64,000 bases of DNA. It comes from an uncultured Selenomonas sp. (GTDB taxonomy: Bacteria > Bacillota > Negativicutes > Selenomonadales > Selenomonadaceae). A program made the position numbers and the translations under genes. The DNA is taken from the NCBI GenBank assembly GCA_934202005.1, contig CAKPXP010000002.1, positions 97,774 through 161,773 on the forward strand. The letters are read 5' to 3'. Shown piece by piece: positions 8,525 through 17,049 of this stretch (position 1 is the stretch's first letter; every line of letters begins with the position of its first letter). Below the pieces are notes generated by a model. That model did no database searches. It saw only the letters and a list, made by a program, of their open reading frames with translations, and was not told where the DNA came from.

Positions 8525-8745
8525 AGATAAGGAATTGTGCTCTACAACGACTTATCGGTTATATCTTCTTTCCTGAGGGATACCCCCAAGTCTCACAGGA
8601 AGTTGCCAACTTCTTATTCCCAATTTTTACTTCTAAAACTCTAAAGAGCCTTCTTTCAGGAATCACTGGTTCGTCAGTGTTTCCTCGAAGGGACAAGAGC
8701 CATGTCTTCCCCTGGACATGGCTCTTGTTCTTTTTCTGCGTGGCT
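8525..8745 (+). ncRNA. Candidate structured non-coding RNA, about 215 nt
   Basis: Between a good promoter and a plus-strand terminator there is no reading frame with a ribosome site, but there are several hairpins. GATAAG...CTTATC encloses TTGT...ACAA (about 8526-8556). TTCCTG...CAGGAA encloses GGG-ATA-CCC (about 8569-8602). GAAGTT-GCC-AACTTC follows, then GGAA-CACTG...CAGTG-TTCC (about 8659-8684). It ends with GAGCCATGTC...GACATGGCTC and TTGTTCTTTTT (8697-8736). The U-run lies only on the plus strand. I cannot assign an Rfam family; 6S RNA is a possibility, but I do not see its long closing stem. Confidence 0.5.
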
Positions 8746-8751
8746 GCACGC

Positions 8752-8792
8752 AAAAAATCCCGGCGTAACAGTGCTGTCACGCCGGGATTTTT
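8752..8792. terminator. Bidirectional terminator between the RNA candidate and manA
   Basis: AAAAAATCCCGGCGT and ACGCCGGGATTTTT form a near-perfect stem with A and T runs on both sides. It ends minus-strand transcription from manA and could also stop read-through of the RNA. Confidence 0.85.
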
Positions 8793-8804
8793 GCTCCGTA
8801 TGTC

Positions 8805-9773
8805 TCAGAGCTTGCTGAGGATGATCTCCGCCTGGCCCTTGAGCTTGTAGCGGCCAAGTCCTGCCGGGAGGAAGACCGTCTCGCCTTTCGTGAGCCCTAC
8901 CTTGTGATCCGCCTCATCCTTGATGACGAGACTGCCGTCGAGGACGGTGAAGCTCTGGAAGCTGTCGTCGCCGCAGAAGAGCGCGCTCTTGCCGTCGACG
9001 GTGATATGGTACGTCGTGAAATACTCGCAGGAGGCGAGCAGGCGCGCCTTTGCCCCTGCGAAGATGTCGATGTCGCAGGCGAGCGTCGGATGCGCCTTGG
9101 GCGGCTCGAGCTTCGTCACGTCGAGCGCTTTCTGCACATGGAGCTCGCGCGGCTTGCCGTCCTTGCCGACGCGGCCGTAGTCGTAGATGCGGTACGTCGT
9201 ATTGGAGTTCTGCTGGATCTCGCAGATGAGGATGCCCTTGCCGATGGCGTGGAGCGTGCCGCTGTCGATGAAGAAGACGTCGCCCTTGTGCACGGGGACG
9301 CGGTTCACGACGTCGAGGAGCGTGTTCTCCTTGATGCGGCGTTCGAATTCCTCCTTGCTGATCTCATGCTGGAAGCCGTAGAGCAGGCTCGCGCCCGGCT
9401 CGCAGTCGACGATGTACCACATCTCCGTCTTGCCGTACTCGCCCTCGACGCGCTGCGCATAGTCGTTGTCCGGGTGCACCTGCACGGAGAGATTGTCCTT
9501 CGCGTCGATGAGCTTGATGAGCAGCGGGAAATAGGGGAATTTCTCGACATGCTTGCCGAGGACTTCCTTCCCCTGCTTTGCGAGCCATTCCTCGAGCGTC
9601 TGGCCTTTGGCCTCGCCGTTGGCGATGACGCTCTTGCCGTCCTTGTGGCAGGCGAGCTCCCAGCTCTCAGAGACCTTGTCGAGATCCGTCTGCTTGCCGT
9701 ACTCTTCCTTGAGGCGCGTGCCGCCCCAGATATAGTCCTTGAGCGGTGCGATGAGTTTCATGGGGTATAACAT
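8805..9773 (-). CDS. manA: Mannose-6-phosphate isomerase, class I
   Basis: This 322-residue enzyme interconverts mannose 6-phosphate and fructose 6-phosphate with a bound zinc. Family motifs are visible: QVHPDNDYA, KTEMWYIVD, FIDSGTLHAIGKG and NSNTTYRIYDYGR, which together carry the metal ligands of the cupin fold. The length matches the short Firmicute type. The start at 9773 (MLYPMKL) follows AAAGGA at a usual distance. It lies 37 bases behind the ROK kinase gene and is presumably co-transcribed. Kinase plus isomerase would feed mannose or related hexoses into glycolysis and fits the mannanase locus at 21-31 kb. A terminator follows directly. Confidence 0.93.
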   Translation of the reverse strand: MLYPMKLIAPLKDYIWGGTRLKEEYGKQTDLDKVSESWELACHKDGKSVIANGEAKGQTLEEWLAKQGKEVLGKHVEKFPYFPLLIKLIDAKDNLSVQVHPDNDYAQRVEGEYGKTEMWYIVDCEPGASLLYGFQHEISKEEFERRIKENTLLDVVNRVPVHKGDVFFIDSGTLHAIGKGILICEIQQNSNTTYRIYDYGRVGKDGKPRELHVQKALDVTKLEPPKAHPTLACDIDIFAGAKARLLASCEYFTTYHITVDGKSALFCGDDSFQSFTVLDGSLVIKDEADHKVGLTKGETVFLPAGLGRYKLKGQAEIILSKL

Positions 9774-9810
9774 GATGATCCGTCCTTTCGATGCAATATC
9801 CTGTGTTATA

Positions 9811-10695
9811 TCAGCGGTCTTGCTTGTTGAGCAGTGCGCGCACGGCGCCGAGCAGGTTCGCGTCGTTGCCGAACTGCGCCGGTCTGATGACGGGGCGGAT
9901 GCGCGCCACACCAACATCCTTCAGGATGACATCGACGCGCTTCCCGATCTCCTCCGCAAAGCCGGGACGCTCGCTCACCGCGCCGCCAAGCACGAAGATC
10001 TCCGGGTCGATGGCATACTGGAGATTGTAGATTGCCATGGCGAGCGCCTCATACATGGCCGATACCGCCTGCAGCGCGTCCGCATCCCCTGCGTCGGCGA
10101 GCGCGAACGCCTTGCGCCCGTCCATCTCCTCGCGCGGAAGCCCCTTGGCGTCAGCGACGCGCTCGGCGAGAACGCGAGTCGAACCGGTCTCGCTGAGGAT
10201 ACGGTGCGAGGCGTCAGATACCATGTAGCCGAACTCACCGCCGTGCAGGTGCTTGCCGTGATGGATGCGCTTTCCCTTGACGACGGCACCGCCGATGCCC
10301 GTGCCGATGACGAGGAAGACGAGATCCTCGTGTTCCTTGCCGACGCCGAGCCACGACTCGCCAAGCGCCGCGCAGTTCGCGTCATTTTCCAGAGCCGCCG
10401 GCAAGGAGAGGCGGCGCTCCAGTTCCTGACGGATCGGGAAATCATGGATATAGGGAAGCGCGCTCGAGCCGCCGATGACGCCGGAGACATCATCCACCGC
10501 ACCGGGGAAGCTGAACCCAGCTCCTTCGATCGTATAAGCCCTCCGATAAGACGCCGCGACGTTTTCGATCAAGCGGAAGAACTCCTCCTTCTCCTGCGGC
10601 GTCGTTTTCTTGCCCTTGGCGAGAATCTTGCCTGTTTTCTCGATCACAGCGTATTTCACGCTGCTGCCACCGATGTCGAAACTCAGTATGGCCAT
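9811..10695 (-). CDS. ROK-family sugar kinase without the usual zinc motif
   Basis: The 294-residue protein starts MAILSFDIGGSSVKYAV, the phosphate-1 ATP loop of the ROK family. VIGTGIGGAVV is the second phosphate loop, and ENDANCAALGE contains the catalytic Asp (in END). Most glucokinases and fructokinases of this family have a CxCG zinc site after the GGEFG motif; here GGEFGYMVSD is followed by HRILSETGSTRVL without cysteines. Zinc-less ROK kinases include beta-glucoside kinases, so glucose, mannose or a beta-glucoside are all possible substrates. It is the first gene of a pair with manA. The start codon lies in a usable context, about 100 bases from the palindromic element. Confidence 0.87.
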   Translation of the reverse strand: MAILSFDIGGSSVKYAVIEKTGKILAKGKKTTPQEKEEFFRLIENVAASYRRAYTIEGAGFSFPGAVDDVSGVIGGSSALPYIHDFPIRQELERRLSLPAALENDANCAALGESWLGVGKEHEDLVFLVIGTGIGGAVVKGKRIHHGKHLHGGEFGYMVSDASHRILSETGSTRVLAERVADAKGLPREEMDGRKAFALADAGDADALQAVSAMYEALAMAIYNLQYAIDPEIFVLGGAVSERPGFAEEIGKRVDVILKDVGVARIRPVIRPAQFGNDANLLGAVRALLNKQDR

Positions 10696-10801
10696 GGTAT
10701 CAGCTCTCTTTCAAAAAATATATCTTTTCTATATATAGCCTCTACCATTATATACATTTCAGGATTGTTTCGCAAGGATTTTCCATCTGCGCAACGCTCA
10801 A

Positions 10802-10961
10802 GGAACCGCTGATTAAATGAAGTGCTCCGGATTTACGTGGATGCGCTGTATCTCTCTAGGAGACAAACCGCAGGCATAGCCGAAGCCACGCTGAAGTTTG
10901 TCGACGACAAGAGGACAGTGCAGACGCGCGAAGACGGAGTGCCGAATTAATCAGCGGTTCC
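10802..10961 (+). repeat. 160-bp palindromic element, copy 2 (CTCCG/CGGAG type)
   Basis: The ends are GGAACCGCTGATTAAAT and AATTAATCAGCGGTTCC, so the terminal 15 bases are perfect inverted repeats. GTGCTCCGG (10822-10830) pairs with CGGAGTGCC (10935-10943). The last base of the element touches the stop codon of the broken gene at 10962. Confidence 0.9.
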
Positions 10962-11948
10962 TTAAGGCAGCATGCAGGCAAGTCCCCAGGCAATCTGGCT
11001 CTCCGCACCGAGGTTGGCGTTCGTCCCATCCGGTGTGAGCCCGTCAAAGCAGCCGCCCGTCTCCTCGTCGATGAGAGGAACGCCCGCGAGGTTGCGCCCC
11101 GTATACCAGGAGAACGCCGCATCCTCGAAGCGGCGGTACTTGTCCTCGTGCAGCAGGTTCTCCGCCGTGCGGCAGGCGGCGATCATCTCATAGGCCTCGA
11201 GGGGCTGCTGGTCGTAGAGTGCGCCCTCCGCCGCGCCTTTCGGCCACCATCCCTGACAGCCGACGGGAACGAAGATGCCGTCGCGCATGGTATGCGCCGC
11301 GAGGAAATCAAGGGCGCGCACGGCCGCTCTGCGCGCTTTCGCGGCGAGGTGCATGCTGCATCATCTGCCAGATCCGCCCAGGCAGTCGCCTGTACTCCGC
11401 CGCCCTCTTTCCTCATCCTTCGGACCTCTTCCGGCAGGCGGCTCGCGAGCAAGAGTGCCCAGGGAACGAGCGCGTTGCTGTAGGTGAGCTGCGGCTCGAA
11501 CCACTGCCAGTCACCGTCGCGCTCCGCCTCCCAGGCGGCGAGCAGCTGCTCCGTGAGCTGGCGCACGAGGCGGGCGAGCGCCTCCTCACGCACCGCGTCG
11601 CCCGCGGCGAGGCGACGCTCCGCCGCACGGGTCGCCTGGCCGCGTCCGGGACGCGCGAGCGCGAGCGTTGCCGTGCCGAGCAGCGCGTACGCCTGTGCCT
11701 TGACGAAGTGCAGCCGCCCCGCCTGTGGCAGTGCCGCCCGCAGCATCGCGAGCAGCGCCGCGCGTAGAGCTCCGCCGCGAGCAGCAGCGCCCGCGCGTTG
11801 TCGTCGGCCGCGCGTTGTCGTCGGCCGAGTAGCCGTGCTGCGGATCCGGCAGGCTGTATTTGCTGTGCTGGATGAGGCCCGTGTCATCCGTGAGGGCGAG
11901 CAGCGCGTCCGCGCGGTAGACGCCGCTCGCCGCATCCATCTGTCTCAT
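10962..11948 (-). pseudogene. Broken DDNAR-motif protein, likely alpha/alpha toroid partner of GH130/GT4
   Basis: Three reading frames on the minus strand together make one protein. It starts MRQMDAASGVYRADALL at 11948, continues to HGYSADDNAR, then shifts frame. A 17-bp tandem duplication (copies at about 11793-11826) sits exactly in the codons after DDNAR and explains the first shift. Homologous sequence resumes in a second frame (RLHFVKAQAYALLGTATLAL to LPEEVRRM) after another shift near 11760. A third shift near 11350 leads to ALDFLAAHTMRDGIFVPVG, WWPKG and the stop at 10962. Such proteins are often encoded beside GT4 and GH130 genes and look helical-barrel-like; their function is not established. 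With three lesions the gene is probably inactive. Confidence 0.75.
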
Positions 11949-11969
11949 GATATCCTCCCTCCCTGCCGC

Positions 11970-13181
11970 TCAGCCGACAGCGCGCACCTGCGCCGCCGGC
12001 AGGACGGCGCGGAACATCTGCTCATAATGACGCGCGACCTGATCCCAGAACATGCCGCGGCCGAGCGCGCGCATCTTTTCCTCCATCCGCCGCGCCTCCT
12101 GCGGATGGTCTATGATGCGCTCGACCGCCGCGGCGATCGAGCCGGCATCGCGGAACGCCGCGAGGAGGCCGCGCCCCTCCGCGAGCATCTCCTCCGCGTA
12201 GCGGTAAGGCGTCGAAACGATGGCCTTGCCGGAGCCAGCGGCGTAGGCGAGCGTGCCGCTCACCGCCTGGTCCTTGCCGAGGTACGGCGTGAGATAGATG
12301 TCTGAGAGCGCGAGGTAATCGACGATTTCCTGTTTCGTGAGGTAACGGTTGACGAAGCGGACATTCCGCTCGATGCCGTACTCGCGGACGAGCGCCTCGA
12401 GCCGCTCGCGGTAACGCTCGCCCTCCTGCGCGACGACATTCGGGTGCGTCTTACCGAGCACGAGGTAGCAGAGCTCCGGATGACGCTTCGCCACCTGCGC
12501 CGCCGCCTCGATGCCGTACTCAATGCCCTTGCCCGCGCTCAGAAGGCCGAACGTGCTCATGACGCTGCGGCCCGCGAGGCCACAGCGCTCCTTGAGCGCC
12601 TGTTTCGCTGCCGACGGCTTCAACAGCGGCACGCCGTGCGGAATGACCTCGATGCGCTCCCCGCCGATGCCGTAGACCGTCTCGAGAAGCTCCTTGCTGC
12701 GCGCCGCCATCGTCACGATGCGGCTGCTCAGGCGGCCGAGCTCCGTGAGGATGCGGCGCTGGTTCGCCGACGGCTCGGGCAGCACCGTATGGAGCGTCGT
12801 CACGAGCGGCTTCTCGAGGGCGCGCGCGAAATCGAGAATGTACTCGCCGTCCGCGCCGCCATAGATGCCGTACTCATGCTCGATGACGACGACATCCGCC
12901 TTGCTCTTGTTGAGGCACTGTGCCGCGCGCACATAGTCCGCGCGCTCCTGCTCGCGGATGGTGAAGCGCACGCGCAGCCCGTACTGCAGCGGCTCCCGCT
13001 CCATCGTCACGACCGAGGGCGCGGCGATGCCCGGCACCTTCTCGAGCTCGCGCACGAGATCCTGCGTGAACGTCGCGATGCCGCAGGCACGCGGCGGATA
13101 TGTGCTGACGAAGACCAGCCGCAGGTCGTCCTCAGCTGCTGTTTTCTCTTCCTGTATGCTATGATGTTTCCTATCCTTCAT
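11970..13181 (-). CDS. GT4-family glycosyltransferase
   Basis: The protein has 403 residues with a two-domain GT-B fold. The N-terminal part has VSTYPPRACGIATFTQDLV, and the C-terminal nucleotide-sugar domain has FGLLSAGKGIEYGIEA and a region like E-x7-E (about 320-335, weak). No signal peptide or membrane segment is seen, so it acts in the cytoplasm. Related genes stand next to GH130 phosphorylases and sugar nucleotidyltransferases and are thought to move mannosyl or glucosyl residues. It lies 20 bases behind the nucleotidyltransferase and 21 bases before the broken DDNAR gene, all in one direction. This gene itself is intact. The donor sugar is not known; GDP-mannose is a reasonable guess from the neighbours. 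Confidence 0.85.
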   Translation of the reverse strand: MKDRKHHSIQEEKTAAEDDLRLVFVSTYPPRACGIATFTQDLVRELEKVPGIAAPSVVTMEREPLQYGLRVRFTIREQERADYVRAAQCLNKSKADVVVIEHEYGIYGGADGEYILDFARALEKPLVTTLHTVLPEPSANQRRILTELGRLSSRIVTMAARSKELLETVYGIGGERIEVIPHGVPLLKPSAAKQALKERCGLAGRSVMSTFGLLSAGKGIEYGIEAAAQVAKRHPELCYLVLGKTHPNVVAQEGERYRERLEALVREYGIERNVRFVNRYLTKQEIVDYLALSDIYLTPYLGKDQAVSGTLAYAAGSGKAIVSTPYRYAEEMLAEGRGLLAAFRDAGSIAAAVERIIDHPQEARRMEEKMRALGRGMFWDQVARHYEQMFRAVLPAAQVRAVG

Positions 13182-13201
13182 GATACTCTCCTCTTTCCTT
13201 C

Positions 13202-14242
13202 TCAGCCTGCCTGCTCCTCATCCTCCGGCTTGCCCGTGAGGATGGCGTGCGCATACTCTCCCGCGGGGATGGACGCGTCAGCGACGACGATGGCATCGCG
13301 CGCCTTCGTCTTCGGCGCGAGCCGCGCGCCCAGCCAGAGAATGGCGTGATCGACCTCCGCGCCCTCGCCGATGACCGCACCCTCCTCGACGACGACATAC
13401 GGGCCGACGACGGCATGCGACTTGATGACAGCGCCCGGCGCGATATACGACGGCGCGATGATGGTCGCCTCGGGACTCGTGACCACGCCCTTGCATACGC
13501 CGTAGAACATCTTCGAGAGCCCGCCGAAGACCGGCAGTTCCTCGTCGAGCAGATCACTCGTGAACGCGAGGTAGTCGCGCCGCGTGCCGAGGTCGCGCCA
13601 ATACGCCTCCTCATGGTAGACTGCCATGCGGCAGCCCGCGGCGAGCAGCGCCGGATACGTCTCGCGCTCGACGGAGACAGGGCGTCCCGTGGGGATATGC
13701 GCGAGCACGGACGGCTCGAACAGATAGATGCCCGCGTTGATGAGGTGCGAGTCCGTCTCACCCGGCTGCGGCTTTTCCTTGAACGCGCGGATCATCCTCT
13801 GCGCGTCGTACTCGATGACGCCGTAGGCCGATGGATCCTCCACATACGTCGCCGCGATTGTCACCTCCGCCCGGTGCGCCTTGTGGAACGAGAGCATGCG
13901 GCCGAGGTCGATGCCGCTCACGATGTCGCCGTTGAAGACGAGGAATGTGTCGTCGAACTTCGCCGCCGCGTTGCGGATCGCGCCGCCCGTACCGAGCGGC
14001 GTCTCCTCGTGCACATAGTCGATCTTGATGCCGAGGCCGCTGCCGTCGCCAAAATAGTCGCGTATCTTATCCGGCATATAGCAGGTGCTCAGGACGACCT
14101 CGTCGACGCCGAACTCCTTGAGGCGCGCGATGTTGCGCGCCAGAAGCGGCTTGCTGAAAATCGGGATCATCGGCTTCGGCAGCTGTTTCGTCATCTCGCG
14201 CAGCCGCGTCCCCATACCACCGGCCAGAAACAATGCTTTCAT
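13202..14242 (-). CDS. NDP-sugar pyrophosphorylase with left-handed beta-helix tail
   Basis: The 346-residue enzyme starts MKALFLAGGMGTRLREMTK, the nucleotide-binding motif, followed by LPKPMIPI. It would join a sugar 1-phosphate to NTP. The N-terminal domain (about 1-235) resembles mannose-1-phosphate guanylyltransferases and glucose-1-phosphate thymidylyltransferases. The C-terminal part (about 250-330) has hexapeptide-like repeats (TIIAPSYIAPGAVI, VVGPYVVVEEGAVIGEGAEV). The start at 14242 follows GGGAGGA at a good distance. It lies between the broken GH130 gene and the GT4 gene, for which it probably supplies the donor. GDP-mannose is likely but not certain. Confidence 0.85.
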   Translation of the reverse strand: MKALFLAGGMGTRLREMTKQLPKPMIPIFSKPLLARNIARLKEFGVDEVVLSTCYMPDKIRDYFGDGSGLGIKIDYVHEETPLGTGGAIRNAAAKFDDTFLVFNGDIVSGIDLGRMLSFHKAHRAEVTIAATYVEDPSAYGVIEYDAQRMIRAFKEKPQPGETDSHLINAGIYLFEPSVLAHIPTGRPVSVERETYPALLAAGCRMAVYHEEAYWRDLGTRRDYLAFTSDLLDEELPVFGGLSKMFYGVCKGVVTSPEATIIAPSYIAPGAVIKSHAVVGPYVVVEEGAVIGEGAEVDHAILWLGARLAPKTKARDAIVVADASIPAGEYAHAILTGKPEDEEQAG

Positions 14243-14305
14243 AAAGATTCCTCCCTTTCTAAAAAGGCAGCCAAGCGCCTTCCCAGCTGCCACGCCGCGT
14301 CCTGC

Positions 14306-14903
14306 TCAGGCCTCCGGTGCCGGGCAGGTCTTTAAATAGTCGAGCAGTGCCCTGCGCGTCGTGACCGCGAGCGCGATGCAGGTATCGGCGCCGCCGTAAT
14401 ACATCTTGATCTCGTCCGTCGCCTTGTCATAGACCCAGCCGCAGGGGATTGTCATCCGGCGTTGTGACCGGGCCGAGCCGCTTGAAATGATGGAAATCCT
14501 TCGTGAGCGATACGAGCGGCCCGCCGCCTGAGTACGAGGTGAACGTCACGGCGTACTCCGCAAGCTCCGGCAGATACGTGATGCGCGGATCCTCGATGCC
14601 CCATTTGTCCTCTGGGAAATGCTCCGGATCCGCCTCGAGCGTCGGCTCCTCATCGATCTTCCAGTTGCGGCAGCCGTCGGCGCTCACGGCCTTCGTCAAG
14701 TGCGACATGCCGCGCCGGTCCTCGACGCGCGCGAGCAGGAGCACCTTGCCGTCGTAGAGCGTTGCCGCCGGATTGAACGCCGTATTGACCGGGTACGGCC
14801 AATCATGCGAGGATAGAATCGGATTCTCCTCATAGCGGCGGAACGACTCATCATACTGCCGCTGGCCATCCCCAGCCAGCTTCGTCTGAAAACGCTTGGA
14901 CAT
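14306..14903 (-). pseudogene. GH130 mannoside phosphorylase/hydrolase with internal deletion
   Basis: The N-terminal half is GH130-like: FRRYEENPILSSHDWPYPVN, NPAATLYDGKVLLLARVE and DKWGIEDPRITYLPE. After GPVTTPDD (near 14450) the sequence jumps out of frame directly to a C-terminal stretch (IPCGWVYDKATDEIKMYYGG, then ALAVTTRRALLDYL) that ends at 14306. The usual middle of about 130-150 residues is missing, and the join is frameshifted, giving only 15 further codons of extension in the first frame. Intact relatives phosphorolyse beta-mannosides to mannose 1-phosphate. The start at 14903 follows GAGGAG; a TTGACA promoter candidate lies at 14954-14982. It was the first gene of the GT4 cluster. 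Confidence 0.8.
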
Positions 14904-14953
14904 AGAGCTCACTCCTCTTTCATGATTCATAGTTTTATTTTATAGTATATTTT

Positions 14954-14982
14954 TATTATGCCTCTTATAGTCAAAATGTCAA
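14954..14982 (-). promoter_or_regulatory. Candidate promoter of the GH130/GT4 cluster
   Basis: On the minus strand TTGACA (14982-14977) is followed after 17 bases by ATAATA (14959-14954), or after 18 by TAATAA, about 55 bases before the GH130 start. Confidence 0.5.
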
Positions 14983-15029
14983 TAAGGCGAATAGTCAATC
15001 ACTTCCTCGCAGCGCAGAAAGCGCGCTTT

Positions 15030-15100
15030 CCCCACACGAAACTACAAGCACAAACGTCCACTTCGTGGCCATTGTGCGCCCGTCCTTGCAGCAAAAAGGC
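15030..15100 (+). repeat. 65-bp hairpin repeat, copy 1
   Basis: The core CACAAACGTCCACTTCGTGG folds with the following CCATTGTG into a stem-loop with a TTC loop. Flanks similar to the copies at 19217 and 36113 include CCCACACGAAACTAC on the left and CCTTGCAGCAAAAAGG on the right. It overlaps the start of the permease terminator. Confidence 0.7.
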
Positions 15101-15131
15101 CGTCCCACGAACCAGCGTTCGTGAAACGGCC
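15093..15131 (-). terminator. Terminator of the amino-acid permease
   Basis: GGCCGT...ACGAA and TTCGT...ACGGCC form the stem. On the minus strand the hairpin is followed by TTTTTGC. It lies 33 bases after the permease stop codon. Confidence 0.8.
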
Positions 15132-15163
15132 GTAATGGCTAATAACTGTGGAAACGCCCTGTC

Positions 15164-16543
15164 TCAGTGCGCCGCGTGCGCGGCGAGCGCCTTGCGCCGC
15201 AGGGCGCGCAGACGGTACCAGCACATGGGCAGAACGAGCATCGGCACGCCGGCCAGCAGCGCGTCGCGCAGATCAGGCGTAAACGCCATGACCACGAGGC
15301 AGAACACCTGCGCCCAGATGCCGAAGAGCGTCACATAGGGGAAGAGCGGCGTGCGGAACTTCAGCGCCGCGTCCGCGCCCGTCTTCATGAGCAGGCGGCG
15401 GCGGCGGTACTGGCTCCAGCAGATGGAGATCCAGGCGATCGCTCCCGTGAAGCCCGAGACGGCGAGCAGATACGTGTAGACGGCGGAATCGGGATCGACG
15501 CTGTAGAGCAGGATGACGGCCCAGCAGGCGCAGATCGAGAGCAGGATGGCCTTGGACGGCATGCCGTTCTTGTTGATCTCGCCGAGGAAATGCGGCGCCA
15601 TATCGAGGCGCGCGAGCGAATACATCGCGCGCGCCGCGCCGTAAAGTCCGGAGTTCGAGCAGGAAATCGCCGCCGTGAGGATGACGAAGGCAAAGAACGA
15701 GGCAAGCCCCGTCATGCCGTAGTTTGCGAGCGCCGCCGCGAATACGCTCTCATCGAGTCCCGCCTGATCCCAGGGCAGGATGGAGATGAGCAGCGAGATC
15801 GGGATGATGTAGAGCGCGATAATGCGCCACGTCACGTTGCGCACGGCGATCGGGATGCTTTTCTCCGGGTTCTTGCACTCGCCCGCCGCGAGTCCGATGA
15901 TCTCCGTGCCCTGGAAATTCACGAGGATGATGACCATCGTGAGGACGATGGACCAGTAGCCGTTCGGCGCGAAGCCGCCGCTGCCGAGCAGCACGCGCGT
16001 GCCGATATAGCCCTGATCGCCGATGAGGCCGAGGCAGATGAGCCCCGCCACGACGCTGAACGCGACAAGCGCCACGATCTTGAACAGGGCGAGCCAGAAC
16101 TCGCTCTCACCGAACTTGTCCACATGGAACAGATTGATGACGGTCACGAGCAGGCCGAAGAGCACCGCCCACCAGAGCTGGCTGACGGCCGGCACGAAAT
16201 TGCTCATGATGATGCCTGCGGCAATCATCTCCGACGGCACATAGGCCACCCAGGTGATCCAGTAGGCCCAGCCGACACCGCAGGCCCAAGTAGAGGAAAT
16301 GTTCTCCTTGGCATACATGACGAAGGAACCAGAGACGGGCTTCTCCACCGCGAGCTCCGCGAGGCAGAGCATGACGCAGAGCACGATGACGCCGCCGAGC
16401 AGATAGGCGAGGATCGAGGCAGGGCCGGCCTTCTCGAGGACATAGCCCGTACCGAGGAAATAACCGCTGCCGATGACACCTCCGAGGGAGATGAGCTGCA
16501 AGTGACGGTTCTTGAGCCCCCTGTTCATCTTGTTTTCATTCAT
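15164..16543 (-). CDS. APC-superfamily amino-acid permease
   Basis: The 459-residue protein has twelve hydrophobic segments and the family opening RGLKNRHLQLISLGGVIGSG, in which GGVIGSG starts the first broken helix. VNFQGTEIIGLAAGE (helix 6 region) and GECKNPEKSIP are further signatures of the AAT group (proline, GABA, histidine, aromatic transporters). It imports an amino acid by proton symport; the substrate cannot be read from sequence. Start choice is uncertain: the ATG at 16543 matches the family N-terminus, but the nearest good ribosome site (GGAAGG) lies 16 bases upstream. It is a single-gene unit with its own terminator. Confidence 0.88.
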   Translation of the reverse strand: MNENKMNRGLKNRHLQLISLGGVIGSGYFLGTGYVLEKAGPASILAYLLGGVIVLCVMLCLAELAVEKPVSGSFVMYAKENISSTWACGVGWAYWITWVAYVPSEMIAAGIIMSNFVPAVSQLWWAVLFGLLVTVINLFHVDKFGESEFWLALFKIVALVAFSVVAGLICLGLIGDQGYIGTRVLLGSGGFAPNGYWSIVLTMVIILVNFQGTEIIGLAAGECKNPEKSIPIAVRNVTWRIIALYIIPISLLISILPWDQAGLDESVFAAALANYGMTGLASFFAFVILTAAISCSNSGLYGAARAMYSLARLDMAPHFLGEINKNGMPSKAILLSICACWAVILLYSVDPDSAVYTYLLAVSGFTGAIAWISICWSQYRRRRLLMKTGADAALKFRTPLFPYVTLFGIWAQVFCLVVMAFTPDLRDALLAGVPMLVLPMCWYRLRALRRKALAAHAAH

Positions 16544-16748
16544 GGCGCTTGTAACACAACCTTCCCGCGCTGCACCGATTCGCCAGCGGATCTCCCGCAC
16601 ACCTGGACAGCGCTCTTTTCGTACATCAGGCATTTCAGGAAGCGACGCAGATCGCCCAGTCAGATTCTTTCCTGATGTCTTCTAAAGAATACCACGGAAC
16701 GATACCCCTGTCTACGAAAAAAGCACGCGCGAACAGGAGAAATTTTCA

Positions 16749-16777
16749 TTGCCAAACGACGCGCCTTTCGCTATAAT
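16749..16777 (+). promoter_or_regulatory. Promoter of the HMA protein gene
   Basis: TTGCCA (16749-16754), exactly 17 bases, TATAAT (16772-16777); 50 bases before the start codon. Confidence 0.7.
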
Positions 16778-16826
16778 GAAGGCGTCGTATGAATGATTAT
16801 TCATATATTAGGAAGGATGATGCCCC

Positions 16827-17045
16827 ATGAAGAAATCGTACAAGATCGAAGTCGACTGCGCCAACTGCGCGAACCGCATGGAGGACGCCGCGAAAAAAAT
16901 AGAAGGCGTCAAAGACGCCTCCGTGAATTTCATGCTGCTGAAGATGAAGGTGGAGTTCGAGGACGGCGCCGCGCCCGCCGATGTCATGCCGCGCGTGCTC
17001 GCCGCCTGCCGCGACATCGAGCCGGACTGCACCATTGATTTCTAG
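16827..17045 (+). CDS. Free-standing HMA heavy-metal-binding protein
   Basis: The 72-residue protein is a single HMA domain. The metal site is Cys11 and Cys14 in VDCANCANRMEDA, followed by the typical GVKDASVNFMLLKMKVEF. Small cytoplasmic proteins of this type carry copper or another soft metal to P-type ATPases or regulators. The sequence is closest in feel to the N-terminal domain of zinc/cadmium-type ATPases, but here no ATPase lies in the window. It has its own promoter and the ribosome site AGGAAGG. Its stop codon is only 4 bases from the stop of the convergent proC gene, with no terminator between them. Confidence 0.88.
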   Translation: MKKSYKIEVDCANCANRMEDAAKKIEGVKDASVNFMLLKMKVEFEDGAAPADVMPRVLAACRDIEPDCTIDF

Positions 17046-17049
17046 GATC

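Noticed and set aside
8559..8780. A 73-codon frame on the minus strand through the RNA candidate
   Set aside because: It begins inside the bidirectional terminator, lacks a ribosome site, and runs across all hairpins. A decayed gene cannot be ruled out entirely, but the plus-strand RNA explains the region better.
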